Positions 12,000 to 24,955 are shown, numbered from the stretch's first letter. The stretch is DNA of 64,000 nucleotides from Hirundichthys speculiger (GCA_018398805.1 JAGFBZ010002318.1:372001-436000), one strand, 5' to 3'. Notes: generated by a model not told the origin, from the sequence alone. Made by a program: numbers and translations.

Positions 12000-12219
12000 T
12001 AAATGTTCACCTTGTGGTCTTTTGTTTCTTTGACCTCTTTTATGGAGCCAATTTATAATTTGGAGAGTTCATTTGGACGTTTGTTCATGACTTTTATAAA
12101 TAAATGCTGTCTCTCTGGTCCGTCGACAGACTCCAGACTCCAGCTGGACTGAAATCTTGATTGGGAGGTTTTGAAATGCATAAAAAACTTGAGCTCATTA
12201 AATAAAATCAACAGGCACG

Positions 12220-13594
12220 TGTAAAAAAGTACTGTTTATTTACGAGCTGTAAACTGCCCCAAAACTGGCAAATGGTAAAAAAGAAAATGACATAAGTTCC
12301 TTGTAAAGTGATTATGTACAAGCTCTCTGAAGGTCTCTGAAGCAGGTTTAAATTAAAATAAACTAGTTTAACCCATTCAAATCTCAGGCCTCTTCTAAAT
12401 CTAAGAAAATCAAAACCACTTCAGAGGTCAAACCTTCTTTTATTGTAAATTCCCAAGTTTGCACTCGTGTTTTAAAGCATGCTAATGTGTTTATTTGTAC
12501 AGTTTTGTAGCAGACGTGTGTCTTTGTCTTTGAAGCGTGCAGGCTGGGAGGACAGAGCAGGAAAAGGCCGTCGGCTCTGAATGGGTTAAAAATCTAACAG
12601 CTGGAAACACGACCTCCATCTGTTTTAAATCTGTAAATTATTACAAATCACTTTCTCTTTCATGCTTAAAGAGAAATGAACAAGATGAGAACAATTTAAA
12701 TACTGTACAGAACTTAATTTTACAGACATTTTAAAGATTTTGCAGCATGAGAAGTATCTTCAAAAATAGGGGCGACTGTTAAAACTTTTATTTTTAGTTT
12801 TTTTAAGCCTTTTAAAATATGTGTGGAAATCTCAGTAGCACAAGAGTGACAGATAAGGTTTTACAAAAATATTTAACATTCATCCCTTCATCGATTTATG
12901 GCCTGAATTAAAAACAGCAGTTAGAAAATGAAATGACTGTTTTAAAAGAAAAACCTCTGAGGACATGAACTAATACGAATCATGATTGAGGATAGAAAAG
13001 ATGTTTGTGGATCTGAAACCTTAATATTTTAGAAGGATTTTCTGTTTTTGTCAAAAAAAAAAAAGCATTTAACTTAAAAAGTTTGGGTTTCAGATCTTTA
13101 AGCTTAAAGTGAGCCTGTTGCCACTGAGATGATCCTAAAGTCAGACTGTCAGAGGTTCGTTCCAGTTTTTCACTAATTACTTTTACGTACGGATGTGTTC
13201 TTTTAGTATTTATTGGGCTGAGCAGGTTTAACAGTTTTAGTGAGTTAAAAACAGCTCAAGTTACATGTGAGCAGATTGTTATAGGCCACATCTGGACAGA
13301 GCTCCAGCTGTGAACCAAGACGTGCTGCCATCAGAACACACACAAAAAAAAGAAATAACTTTTCCCACATGCAATAACAGTAAAATAACAGTTATTTTTC
13401 TGTTCAGTGGCAGAAAGAGAAGAATATTCCTTCTATCATTACAGTGCTTTGCTTCAAATCCTTCTAACCGCTCGCTTAAAGGAGCATTTATTTGAACTCT
13501 TTTCTTATGTCTGTTCGTTCGCTGCACCTCTTCAGTATTCCAGTCTTTTCTTTCCTCCCAGCGGCTGTCGCTATGCCGACGCGATGATCCCGGG
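12220..13594 (-). other. Likely 3'UTR of angel2 copy 1
   Basis: No coding signal is present between the angel2 stop codon (13595) and about 12220. An AATAAA signal on the minus strand (tttatt at 12235-12240) is a candidate polyadenylation site, giving a 3'UTR of about 1.4 kb. The corresponding signal in copy 2 is at 27050-27055. Position is inferred only from the motif. Confidence 0.4.
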
Positions 13595-16500
13595 TCACCG
13601 CCAGAAGCGGAAGCTGGTGAGGAGAGGGAGGTGGTCGGACGAGTGGTAGCGGTTGGGCAGACCGTTGACTCCCTGCAGCTCAGACTCTCCGACCAGCGCC
13701 AGGCGGCCCAGCAGCTGGAGACCACGGCCTCCGGGAACCGGGGGGTCGACTGCGACGGCTTTCAGAGAACAGAACAGAGAAAATGTAACTCCCAAAAGAT
13801 CATGACAGAAAATACATCATATATCAATAATTCATCAAATGAGGCAAATGCTTTTATTTTCTGATTTAATGGTTAATGATTCAATGACAACAATAGCTAC
13901 TACTTCTAGTTTATTTAGGGGATGATGTCAGAAAGTGTCAACAGTCAGAGAAATCTGAATGTGGAGGTCAGACCAGATATTCTACTGGTCTTCATCAGAA
14001 CCCTCATCTAACCCTGCTTAAGTCCAAATATGCTCTGCTGCTCTTCAAACAGTCTTCCTGCTGTCACTTCCACTAATGTCCTGCTCCAGTTTGAGCCCTT
14101 TTCTTTGCTCTTGGATACAACGTCCTCAAAAAACCTCCAGCCAGATGTGACAGTGACATGAACGCCTCCTGGTGGGAGCGCTTGTTTTACGTCACAGCGT
14201 TCCCTCCAGACTGGAGATGAAGCTGAACAGGGTCACTGCAGGTCTGAACGGGTGCGTGGCTCGCATCTCAATTTATGTTCAGAAAAGAAAAAAAAAAAAA
14301 AAAAAGGAAAAATGGTTAACATTAAACTTAAATCCCAAATTCTACACAGCACAGACTTCTTTTCCACATTTGGCAAATCCAGGGTAGAAATGAGGCCCTA
14401 AATAAACACGTTAATAACACGTTAATGACTAACGGCACCGTCACGGGGCATGTGAGTGGAGGGACAGCAGTATAATGTCTGAGCTAGCGGTGCACGATAA
14501 CTATCGGGCCGATAACAGGAAATTATGACGTCATCCTGATAGGTCCAATATCACGACGAATAGTCCCAATAACATATATATATTTTTTTTTTTTAACACA
14601 GCAGTGCCTCGCTCCCTCTGAGTCTTGAATGACCAGCAGTGAATGTTGTGTTCAAGTGACGTCGGCATGATCAGAAAAACGATTACTCAGTAAGGAAAAT
14701 CAAGAATACCCCCTCATGCCAGAAAACAACTTGTTAACTCGGTCATAATTTTGGTAGTTACTGACTTTGATTTATATTCGCAGTATTTTCCCACATGTTA
14801 CACATGAAAAATAGAAAAAATAGATAAGGCAGAAAGAACGACAAGCAAACAAAAGAACGGAGGAATTTATGTTACACCTTGAATGCAGCATTGTGGAACT
14901 GCGCTGATAAAAACAAACAAACATGGCGGCGATGGTGTAGAACTTTGTTAAAGTTTCAGAGGAAGATAGTTCGCTGGTTATTTGTGACAAATGCTCAAAG
15001 CGAAGGAGGGAAAAAAGCACAAGCTTTAATACGTCAAACCTGACCAGCCACCTGAAACACAACCGTCGCTTCCATGGAGTTTTGAAATCGCGCTAACGTG
15101 AGCTAACGTGAGCTAACGTGAGCTAACATGAGCTAATGTGAGCAAGCCAGCAGCAAGTTAAACCCTCCCCTCCATCATCTCCATCATCTCTCATCTTAAG
15201 CTTCCATGAGATTAAAAAAAAAAAAAAAAAAAAAAAAACTACTGAACCTCATTTACTTTAATTAAAAGCATTCATTTAAATGGAACCACAAGCCAAAATC
15301 CTTTAAACATTATTTCTTTGTTACTATGGAGTGCACTTTTTCAGTTTATTTACACAGACAAGTATAACTTGTGTCAGTACATTATGACCTGTACATTATT
15401 TTTATTGTCATTGAGGAATGAATTTTTTCAGTTAGTAATTCTGATGCATGTATTTCCATCAGTTCAAGGAGCCTTTATTTTTTTATATCAGTCAGTAATG
15501 AACCTTATTTAAGTTAATGTGAGATATCAAATAGGTTTGTTTGATAGTTTTATGAAAATGCTTGAGAGGCTTGCCAATAGTTTTCCTAATAAAAAATAAA
15601 TATCTGTTCATTTAAAGAGTCAAAACTGTTTTTGATTTTGTTCATAGTATTATGTAATGATCTTAGGTATATGTTTAAAAAAACAGTTATCGTGCATCCC
15701 TAATCTGAGCATGTTCTGAAGCTATACCATCGACTGAGTCAGCAGTTGTGGCTTTTGCAGACACAGACCATCATCTGTAAAAAAATAAATTAAAAACAAA
15801 CCTGCAATGCTTATTCTAGAAGATTTTCAGTTCTTCACTCCTGCAGAATCAAGCTGCTTAAAGTCTGTTGATAAATTGATAACTGGTGTTTGAACACTGT
15901 GTGACACTGGTCACTACAGATAACTGATCGTTTGTCTTACGTCCTATTAATATTTTCAGCGGTGGGGGTGGGGGGCTGTGCTTGTACCGGACTGTTCTAC
16001 TTTATATTGGGGTCAGGACTGTTTGGTGATGTGAGACAAAACTGTCTGTGTCTGTGTTCTTACTTAACAAGCTGCACTCTGTGTACTGACTTAATGCAAA
16101 CAGGTTTAACGGTATATAGACAACATGGCGTATTTCAATAGTACAACTTATTTGTGTATTGTCTGATGTCATAATTAATGAGGAAGAAAAACAGTAAAGC
16201 AGAAGACACATTTGTAAGATATTTCAGTCTGTTTAAAGTGTCGTATACCTGCTGAAACCTTTAACATGTGCACATATCTGTCTTTGATCACCTCAACATG
16301 TATTATACAATTTAAAAATTACATTTTTATATCAGGACAAGAGAAAACATATATAGATCTGTGAGAGATGAATATAAATGGTCTGTCAGCATTATAAACT
16401 AACATGCTGTCCTGCAGTCTGACCCTCTGACCACCTCAGTGTTGCTGCCCACATCTGTTTATATCCTCATCTCTGTAGTTCATGTACTAACAATGAACCA

Positions 16501-19500
16501 GTCAGATTATAAGTGCGTGGAATTCTTAGTTGTCCAGTTAATGGAGAATTATTATTTATACATTTTAGCTAGTACAGTATGGCCAGGATGTATGTGCCTC
16601 TCCTCTCTCTTTCTCTTTTCTTTCTTTACCTGGTTGGTCTTCATCAGGAAGGTCCCCCCATATGATCCAGGTCCTGATCAAGGTTTCCCCCTCTTAAAGG
16701 GGAGTTTTTCCTTGCCACTGTTTGGCCTAAAGGTTCTCCTGCTATGAGTTTTTTTTTTTTTTTACTTGCCTTTTTTTTTTTTTAAATTAGGATTTAATAT
16801 TATAATTTTAGTTAATGATACTTGCTCGGGGGTTATGCTCTGGGTCTCTGTAAAGTGCATTGTAATAGACCTATATAAAAAATGAGAGAGTATAATATTA
16901 TTTTCTCTTGCTGGGGATAATGAACAATAACATGCAAGTTTTTTTTAAGGGTAAGTAAGAGAGTGATTAGTGTGTGTGTGTATCAATACCAGGGCTGTAC
17001 AGGATGTAATCCACCGTCAGGGCCGTGCGTGAGTGATGGGTGGTGATCTCCGGTCTGCCGTCAGGCCACAGCTGGTGTCGGTACGACGACTGCAGCTTCA
17101 GGCTGTGCTCCATCCTCCCTCTGCACAGACACCAGTGAGAGATGTCTGGATGTGTCTCCGTCATTTATTACCACATTTTATGAGCCCAAATAAAAAAAGA
17201 AAAAAAAAGCTAAGAATAAATTTAAATTTGGGGCTTTATTTAAATTCTTACATTTACTTTGACTTTTTTTCTTTAAACATAGTTTTCTCTTGCCAACGCT
17301 ACACAGAAAGTTTCAGGTGGACACCTTGGATCTCTGCTCCCACTGATGGAACGGCATTGAGAACCGTCATTCTTCAACAGTTCATGAAACCACAGAGGTA
17401 ACGGACTAATCTGGGACACCTGGTCAGGGACAGGAGCTTGGAAGCATCTGGAATGGACCATCACACAGTCAACTGTTTTGGACCGATCAGTGCTTCAGAT
17501 CTTATCTTGTATATTCCAGATCTAAGCCCAAAGTCTGAATCAGTGCCCTTGACAGGGCTCACTGATGGCAGCGTTCACCTAGAGGAGTATACTGAGACAG
17601 ACACATGCTGCCTTCAAAGCCACATCTTTAACGGAGATGTTCATGCATTCTTCAGCAAGACAATGCAGTAAGAAGAGGTTTAGGGTGCCGGACTGTTCTA
17701 GCTGGACAAGAGAGACGTCGTGGATGTAAAGCAGCAGCAAAGTGGAGCGAGACAAAGAGGAAGTTTCAGTCATTCCCTCCCTTGATCATAACAGGGGACG
17801 TGAGATCTCAGAAATTAGATGGACAAGATTCCAGCGCTGACGAGGACCCAACCAGAGAACCAGGAATGCAGTAAAATGTGTTTCAGCGAGACGTGGCTGC
17901 AGGAGTGCTAGCCCGACTCCCCCGTCTCTCTGCCTGGCTTTTAGACTCTGGGCAGAAGGGATGGGACAAAACCAAAACTCAAACGCCTCATCATTTGTCA
18001 TCCTCGATGCCATAACACCTGTTAAAGGTCATGAACGGGAAGGGAAACTTTACAAAAGCACTAAACGCTTCACTGTCCCAACTTTCTTCAGACTGTGTTA
18101 CAGGCCTGAAATATTAAAACTGATTTACATTATCAAATAAGAGAAGATAAATAAGATAAGGCTGATATTTAAAAAAAAAAAAAAAAAAACATCAAAGATG
18201 TTTTGATTCAAACTGACTTTGAGGATATAAAAGTCAAAGGAAATGTGTTCTGTAATTACGTATGGAATGTTTTGTTTTCCTTATTTGGGATCGTAACCAA
18301 ATTACGACAAGGACAGATCTTTCCAAATAAAGACATTAAATGCAGTTTTATCTATTTATATTTGTGTACTCTTTTTTTGTAAGACAACAAATTCTCAAAA
18401 GTCGAGAAAAGACAGAGACGTTACCTGTCAAAACCAGCGGCGGCTTTAGCAGCAAGATCCTCAGCAGTTGTATTGGAGGTTGCACCTTCAACAGCTGACA
18501 GATAATTATTATTAAAGAGCAATAATGACAGTTTTAAACTTGTTCCAAATACATGTATTTATTACCTGGAAACTAAATTAGAAACTAGTATGTTTCTGAG
18601 CTCATCTTTGCATGAACTTCAGCTCTAAATTGTTTCAAAACTAGGGCTGGGCAAGTTAATGCATTATTATTAAAAATAAAAAATAAAAAAACTATCGCGT
18701 TAACGCATTCATTTATTAACACCAACATTTATTTTATCGCGCGTTAACGCATGTTGCTCACGTGCTTTTGTTTTGAAAAGTCTGTTACTGGCTGCTGCAA
18801 ACCGGAAGACAATTTGCTGGGAAATATAAGGTAAAGCTAAAACAGACATGTAGGACGGTAAAAATCTGTGAACTTTACAGTTCAGGTAGCAACTCAGGTA
18901 GCAAATATTAACAATTCTGTCTAAAAAAGAAATATTCTGGATTTGCAACAAAACTTTGTGGTCATTCCTCCATGTTCCATCAGATCTGCTCCATGTGTTC
19001 ACTGTCCTGCTGTTCTCTAGCTGGTTACTGCAGTGTGGCTCCATCTAGTGGCTCAGATGTGTAATGACAACAGAAAGTCCAGTCCTCGATTATAAAACTA
19101 ATTCAGTTCTGTGGCCCGTTTTTTAATTTCGCATTTTTGATCGAAGTCTAAAATTGAAATATATAAAAAAAACAGGAATTTTGTTGTTTTTTTGTGTTAG
19201 ATTAAAAAACAAAAAAGTAATAAAATGTCACTTTTTATTTTTTTTCTATTTTTGATTGACAATTGAAAATGGAAAGAATGAATGATACACGGATTGATAA
19301 AGTTACTGAACTTTAACATGGACATTTTCATTTTAAAGTTCTCCCAGACGGAGGATTCAACAGAAACAAGGTTATTTGTAACAACTGACAAGTTGAACTC
19401 TCCCGTTAAAAAGTTTCTGCTGTTACCTCAAAAATTACCTGTTTTAATGTTCTGATTGTGCTGAGACACAATCATTTTGTTGGATTTTGTATGTAGACTT

Positions 19501-22500
19501 TTTTTATTTTTTATAAAAAACAGGATGACATTAATGCCCTGGCAGTGGCAATAAGCTTTATTTTATTTTACATTTTTTAAGATGAGATTTAAATTAAACA
19601 TGTGTTACTGACAAGTGCTGATGTCAGAAGTGTTAAGTTATGGCACTTTAGTTCACATGGCAGCAGAACATTTTAATAAAAGTGCATTTCACACTGCTTT
19701 TGAATACATTATATGATTTTGTGTATACAATGTGATTAATCGTGATTAATCAGGGAAATAATCGCGATTAAAAATTTTAATCGTTGCCCAGCCCTATTCA
19801 AAACACAACATTAAGTCTGGAGTGACCTGTGCTGCAGTGAGAAATACGTCCAACAGTGTAGATGAAGTTTACCTTTTGGGGGTGGGGTGGGTGGAGGGTG
19901 GGGACTCACCTGCGGGGATGCTCTCATACTGACACTGATGGCTGATTCCCAAACTGTGAGACCAAATGGGAGACGTGAGGCGCCGCTGTCCTCTGGGACT
20001 GATTTCCTGACCCGACACCTATAGAGACGCACATTAAAAACATGGCCGGCCTTTAGATTTGATAGCTTTTTATAGCTAAATATCCAGAAATGAGTGGTGT
20101 CAAGTAATGTGTTAAGGGAGAGAAGCAGCCAACATGATGGTTTATTGAGCTGGAAACCCAGAGTGACTCAACCTGACGCTGCAGGTCGTGACTCACATGA
20201 AATCAACAGGCCTCACCGTGCCAATCGGCAGTCCTTGGTACTCTAGTGAGCCTCTGGTCAGGAAGCTGTACAGCGGACTCCACGGCACCGAGTTAAAATC
20301 GCCACACAGCACGAGCGGGCTGGCGGACCCGTCGGGGAGGCGGGACAGCCGGTTGATCTCAGCTAGGAGGATGGCCAGCTGGGCCAGTTTTATGTCCCCT
20401 CGGCGAGGGTTGTAGAGGAGGTGGGTGTTGGCGACGCAGATGAACGGGGAGGAGCCTGGCCGGCTGCTGTTGGGCTGCAGGAGCACGACCAGCCCCACGT
20501 TGTCTCGGTCAAGGAGGGCGTCGCCACGGCGGAAATACTCAATGGGATTGGAGGAGAGGAGGGAGAAGAAGCGAGAGGTTTTGAAGGTGATGGCGCAACC
20601 GTCTGGTTTCGTTCCTGTCCGCCTCTTAAACTCACACTGATAACCTGCACGCAGAAAACACAGGCTGGGTGAATGCGTGGTGCCGTCACACTCATGACAT
20701 TTTCAGGGGTGATTCATTTACATGAAAATACTTTAACAAGGGATGTTTTAAAAAAAAACCATAACACACACACATACCTAAGATTATTACATCAATACTA
20801 TGAACAAAATCAAAAATAGTTTTTGTCATGCTGCTGGCTTATGCACGTTAGCATTATCAGTTAGCGCCATTTCAAAACTCCATGGAAGCGATTGTTATGT
20901 TGTAGGTGGCTGATCAGGTTTGACGTATTAAAGCTTGTGCTTCCCTCCTCGTAGAATTCACTCAGGAGGATTCGTCACAATTAACCACCAAACTATCTTC
21001 TTCTGAAACTTTAACGAAGTTCCACGCCACCATGTTTGTTGTGATCAGCGCTGTGCTGCAGGCTGCATTCAAGGTATAATGTAAATTCCCATGTTCCCTC
21101 GTTTGCTAGTTGTTCTTTTAGCCTTTTCTATTTTTTTCTTTTTTTTATGTGTAACATGTGGGGAAATACTGCAAATATCAATTCAAGTTAGAAACTACCA
21201 AAATTATGACCTGCTCAAGGTTTCTTCCTCTTAAAGTGGAGTTTTTCTTGCCACTGTTTGGCTTGAAGTTTTTTTTTTTTTACCTGCCATTATCCTTGTT
21301 TAGCATTCAATATTATATTTTTAGTTAATGATATTTGCTCGGGGGTCATGCTCTGGGTCTCTGTAAAGCGCCTAGAGACAATTGACATTGTAACAGACGC
21401 TATACAAATTAAATTGAATTACATTATGACCGAGTTAACAAGCATTTTCTGGCATGAGGGGGTATTCTTGATTTTTCTTATTGAGTAATCGTTTTTCTGA
21501 TTATGCCGACGTAACTTTGAACATAACATTCACTGCTGGTCATTCAAGGCTCAGAGGGAGCGAGGCACTGCTGCGTGTTGACAAAATATAAATGTTATCG
21601 GGGCTATTCGTCATGATATCGGACTTATCGGGATGACGTCATCATTTCCTGTTATTGATAGCCCGATTATATCGTGCACCCCTAACTTTAACCATTATTA
21701 TGTTACTGTTATGGTAAAAAGCGTAATAACAACTTATTGTAAATCAATACTGGAATGTCAGTAAATGAAATTTCAGTTTATTTGGGTAATCTGGTGGAAT
21801 AGTGGACAGACCGATTTATAAACTAAACAACTGTACGGAGCCAGATTCAGTTTCAACTAAGTGAGGTGAAAGATGCTCTTGTTTGAATTTCTGGTGATGA
21901 CATTTTGTAAGTATAGCTCTTTACCTACATAAACCTAAAAAAAAACAGTCGTTAAACTCTAAAAGAACTGCTCTAAAATCTCTGAGAAGATCTGAAAGGA
22001 TCAACTAAATGATTTGAAAAAGGTTAAACTCTTTCAGTCAGAAATCTCCACAAGGACCAAAATTCTTCTATTTGTCCAAACAAACAAAGAATAAGTACCT
22101 AGGGCCTGTAGAGCAGGTTTGATCTGGTTCTCATAGTGGTCCTCCTGCACTTCCTGCAGACACAGAACCTTAAAAAAAAAAAAAAAAAAAAGGTTAAGTC
22201 ACGTAAAAGAAAACCAAATTACAACCGAAACAACAAACAGCACAGGACCAGAGGAGAACTGGAGAGGGAAGCGTGGGAGTTCAACTCCTCCTGACGCTAA
22301 ACACACGGTTAAAATGTCATTTCAAGCCATCCGCTCACATCTGCATCGTGCTGCTGGATCTCAGTCAGCAGGTTGGGCAGCCGGTACTTCCAGGGCAGGA
22401 CGCTGGGGTGACAGTGTTGGTACAGGTAGGAGTTGTCCTGCAGCAGCTCCTGAGACAGGATGTTGTAGGACATCACTGAGAAGTCAAACGCTGCGCTGTC

Positions 22501-24013
22501 CCCTGGAGGCCGAGGCTCAGAACTGCAGGTCTCCCAGTATCTCTGCAGAGCTGGAGAGGTAAAGGTAAAGATGAGGAAGACTGCTATGGGAACGGAAATC
22601 CAGTCTTTGTCCAGATAACTCGTGCTTTTTTTTATAACTTTCCTCTAATAACTAAAAATTGTGGTGAGAAGACTGCAGCAGCTTCAGAACTGACAACCCG
22701 ATTACGTGCAAGCTTATTAATTTTATCAAGGGTTACGTAAGTAAAAGCAAACTAAACTGTTCACCAGTCAGTCTGATAATGTCTCTGTAAAAAAATAAAA
22801 AATGAAAATAATCTTTTGAACTTGAGTATAATATGAATTGAAAAACCTTTTTTGAAAAAATGTCTTGAAGAAGTTTTATTTCCACAGAGAAGATTTAGTT
22901 TAATGTTGAACATAATACCAGTTACCAGTCTTTTGTATTATTGTATGTGATCTCTGGATGGATGTACTGAAACCTGAATTTCCCCCCTGGAGTATCAATA
23001 GAGTGTATCTTATCTTATCTTATCAACCTAAAACATGCAGAACACTTCAAATGAGTCAAGCTAAATTTAATTTTGACTAAAAGAAGAGCGGTTTTACTTC
23101 TGGACACCTGGAACCTCTGGGGACGGTTTTCTGAGCGATGGAGGATGACCAGCTCTTCCTCTCCTGAGCTTCAGCGTGAGGAAGGAGAGTTCTCTCCATC
23201 ATTACCTGCGTCCCTCGGCTGTCCTGCGGGTCCCGTTACGTTCCACTGATGGCCACCGGGCTGCTCAGCACCCTTCCCTCTGAACCAGGGGTTGGATTTC
23301 TGAACCGGAGTCGGATCCTGCTCAGGTCTGAATGTGGGGGTTCCAGTCCTGGATCCTGGAGGTTGTGAGTGTTGACTTGGAGATCCAGCTCTACTGTCGT
23401 TATCCTGTTTGTCTTTCTTCCCGGTTTTAGTCCTTTCAAAACCTTTATCTCTGTTGGTTCCCCAGCTGACAGCTTTTTCAGCTTTTACGTGTTGGTTGGA
23501 TCGAAGGCCATGATTATTTCTTGGACCAAAGCCATGCTGCTCCATCTTGGCCTCACCCTCCTTCGCCATGAATCCCGTCGCCTCTCGTCCTCCTCTATGT
23601 GCTTCCTTTTCCTCTTTGCTTCTCTTCCCGTCTCCACTCTTCCTCCGTTTGCTCAGAGGCTCTCTGTCTCTGTCAGGACGCTCCATCATGCATCCTGCAG
23701 AGGTGTGGAATGAACAGCACCTACCACGCGTGAAGTGGCCTGGGTTGATATTTTGAGGGCGTAAAGACCTAACGGCGGCGAGCTGATGGACAGTTGGCCG
23801 GGGGCGAGTTAGAGTGGGAGGCCAGGGTGGGAATCCTTGAACAGACCACCATGGATGAGGAGCGGGGATGAAGTGGGAGAGGCAGGAGGAGGAGGAGGAG
23901 GAGGAGGAGGAGGAGGAGGAGGCGGCGTTGCTCCGAAGGCCAGACTGACAGAGAACTGGGTGACCTCGAGGGCGGATGGAGGAAGTGAAGTTGCTCAATC
24001 CCCGAGACAACAT
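13595..24013 (-). CDS. angel2: angel2 copy 1, EEP-family nuclease/phosphatase, 8 exons, 663 aa
   Basis: Eight exons on the minus strand with consistent GT-AG sites and phases: 24013-23206, 22550-22339, 22168-22099, 20644-20217, 20018-19910, 18494-18425, 17120-16990 and 13758-13595. They sum to 1992 nt, giving 663 residues. Start MLSRG is chosen because the frame upstream differs between copies. Exon 1 gives a Ser-rich, then Lys/Arg-rich N-terminal region (1-269). The endonuclease/exonuclease/phosphatase domain has SYNILSQ (N299), LCLQEVQEDHY (E346), VANTHLLYNPRRGD (H438), CGDFNSVP (D479, N481) and the terminal SSDHLPL (D651, H652). The middle text (NTHLLYNPRRGDIKL, LLDRDNVGLV) matches vertebrate ANGEL2 rather than ANGEL1. 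ANGEL2 is known as a CCR4-type protein that removes RNA 2',3'-cyclic phosphates. Odd points: one extra Phe at 389/390 compared with copy 2, and Trp where human has Gly after GDFNSVP. Confidence 0.95.
14485..15702. mobile_element. hAT element relic with BED-finger remnant (intron 7, copy 1)
   Basis: The ends tagcggtgcacgataa and ttatcgtgcatcccta are inverted repeats. They are flanked by gtctgagc (14477-14484) and atctgagc (15703-15710), an 8-bp target duplication with one change, typical of hAT. Around 14950-15085 the plus strand encodes a degraded BED-type zinc finger (CDKCSKRRREKSTSF, then LTSHLKHNRRFH) behind an in-frame TAG. The rest of the transposase is gone. It is shared with copy 2 (29294-30535), so it pre-dates the duplication. 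Confidence 0.85.
15092..15143. repeat. 10-bp tandem repeat, 5 copies
   Basis: gctaacgtga is repeated three times and followed by two variant units. The same array occurs in the copy 2 element at about 29931-29982. Confidence 0.9.
16590..16885 (+). mobile_element. LINE/SINE tail (teleost 'gtttttccttgccactgttt' type), copy 1
   Basis: Contains gatccaggtcctgatcaagg, ggagtttttccttgccactg and tctgggtctctgtaaagtgc in the usual order of an abundant fish retroposon tail. Boundaries are uncertain and no target duplication was identified. The copy 2 equivalent is near 31420-31680. Confidence 0.55.
18642..19796. mobile_element. Non-autonomous hAT element, 1155 bp (intron 5, copy 1)
   Basis: The termini tagggctgggcaa and ttgcccagcccta are a perfect 13-bp inverted repeat. 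The 8-bp target duplication ttcaaaac is present on both sides (18634-18641 and 19797-19804). Near the ends are runs such as atcgcgttaacgc and gattaatcgtgattaatc. There is no transposase frame. Copy 2 has the same insertion at 37282-38433. Confidence 0.92.
20738..21684. mobile_element. Second hAT element of the 14485 family, opposite orientation (intron 3, copy 1)
   Basis: Target duplication actttaac occurs at 20730-20737 and 21685-21692. The right end tcgtgcacccctaa and the inner text (cagcagtgcctcgctccctc in reverse) match the 14485-15702 element read on the other strand. It has no BED finger that I can follow and is interrupted by a LINE tail at 21212-21422. Copy 2 equivalent: 39366-40284. 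Confidence 0.88.
21212..21422 (+). mobile_element. LINE tail inserted in the hAT element
   Basis: This 211-bp insert contains ggagtttttcttgccactgt, gggtctctgtaaagcgccta and a final aaattgaatt tail. attatgacc stands on both sides (21203-21211 and 21423-21431). The uninterrupted sequence is seen in the sister element near 14740. The same insertion occurs in copy 2 (39823-40031). Confidence 0.9.
22940..23024 (+). mobile_element. LINE 3' end with (CTTAT)n tail, copy 1
   Basis: gaatttcccccctggagtat, then caatagagtgtatcttatct, is the common 3' end of a fish LINE with a short tandem tail. Only the end is present. Copy 2 equivalent: about 41538-41612. Confidence 0.5.
23875..23930 (-). repeat. (GGA)n microsatellite encoding poly-Ser in angel2 exon 1
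   Basis: The plus-strand run of GGA units reads as a serine run on the minus strand. Copy 1 has two more serine codons than copy 2 (about 42475-42524). The length difference is a multiple of three and does not break either frame. Confidence 0.9.
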
Positions 24014-24331
24014 GGGGTGGCTGGAGGGAGAGATTAAAAAAAAACAACTTAAAATTGAAATAAACATGAAGAACAAATGGAAAGAGTCATTTTAAGTGAA
24101 AAATATCTGCGGTTTTAGCAAGTTTTGAGAATTTCAAATCAAGAGCCAAAGCTTATAAATGTTCATTTCAAAATGTAAAAGTCTCTCAAAGATTATATTT
24201 TATTTGTCTTTAGTAACTGTGGAGAGATAATCCCACATCAGCACCACTATTTTACAGAACTAGTGATGTGAGAATCATGTTTGGTTTTCTGGATCAGAAA
24301 CTGTTTCAAATTAAATAATGACCGTAGAGCA
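24014..24331. other. 5' flank of angel2 copy 1 coding exon
   Basis: No further coding exon is visible. An A-rich run of variable length immediately upstream of the ATG puts the upstream frame out of register between the two copies, which supports the MLSRG start. Any 5'UTR exon is not resolved. Confidence 0.4.
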
Positions 24332-24955
24332 TAGTGCTGGGCGATATGGAAAAAAATCATATATCACGATATGGCCTATTTTATATCACGATAACGATAT
24401 ATATCACGATATACCATAATAAAGTATGTTTTCAGTTATTCTCTAAAAAGACAAAATTTACTTACTTTTCAACTTTATTTTGAAAGGACATTTAGCTGAA
24501 TTGTCACAAACATACATTTTAGTGCAGCAAAAACCGGTAGGTACAGAGGTACAGTAGCTTTCACATTTTTTTAAAGTGCACAACAGTTTCTGAGAGAAAA
24601 AACACATTTTTGCACTGAAGTTCAGCTATAAAAAATAAACACAAATTATTTTTCAACTTTCTGAAATCTGTAACCTTGTAGTGCAAAGTTTTCAAACCAA
24701 TATAAAGTGTCTAAAGTAAACATCAGGGTTGAAGAGAACTCTGTTTAAGGCATTAACCATGAATAAAAGTGTAAACATAAAAGGCTACTTTGTAGAAGTA
24801 GATATGATTCTATCAAATTTATCGTTGCAGGATATTTAATTACATATTTGCTGTAATAATTGATCAAACTAGGTTAGAAACAATAGAAGAGAAATGGCAT
24901 GATACACACTTTTCTATCGTCCCTACGATATGTATCGTCATATTGCCCAGCACTA
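24332..24955. mobile_element. hAT MITE, 624 bp, private to copy 1
   Basis: The ends tagtgctgggcgatat and atattgcccagcacta are inverted repeats. Target duplication gtagagca is at 24324-24331 and 24956-24963. The copy 2 site reads atagagcaaattt without interruption (about 43551-43561), so this is a filled/empty pair. The interior is AT-rich with atatcacgatat motifs and has no transposase. Confidence 0.93.

Noticed and set aside
13279..13725. 148-codon minus frame at the end of angel2 (and its twin at 28093-28539)
   Set aside because: It overlaps angel2 exon 8 in another frame and lacks any family resemblance.
23369..23713. 114-codon plus frame in angel2 exon 1 (and twin at 41959-42303)
   Set aside because: Antisense shadow of the angel2 N-terminal exon.
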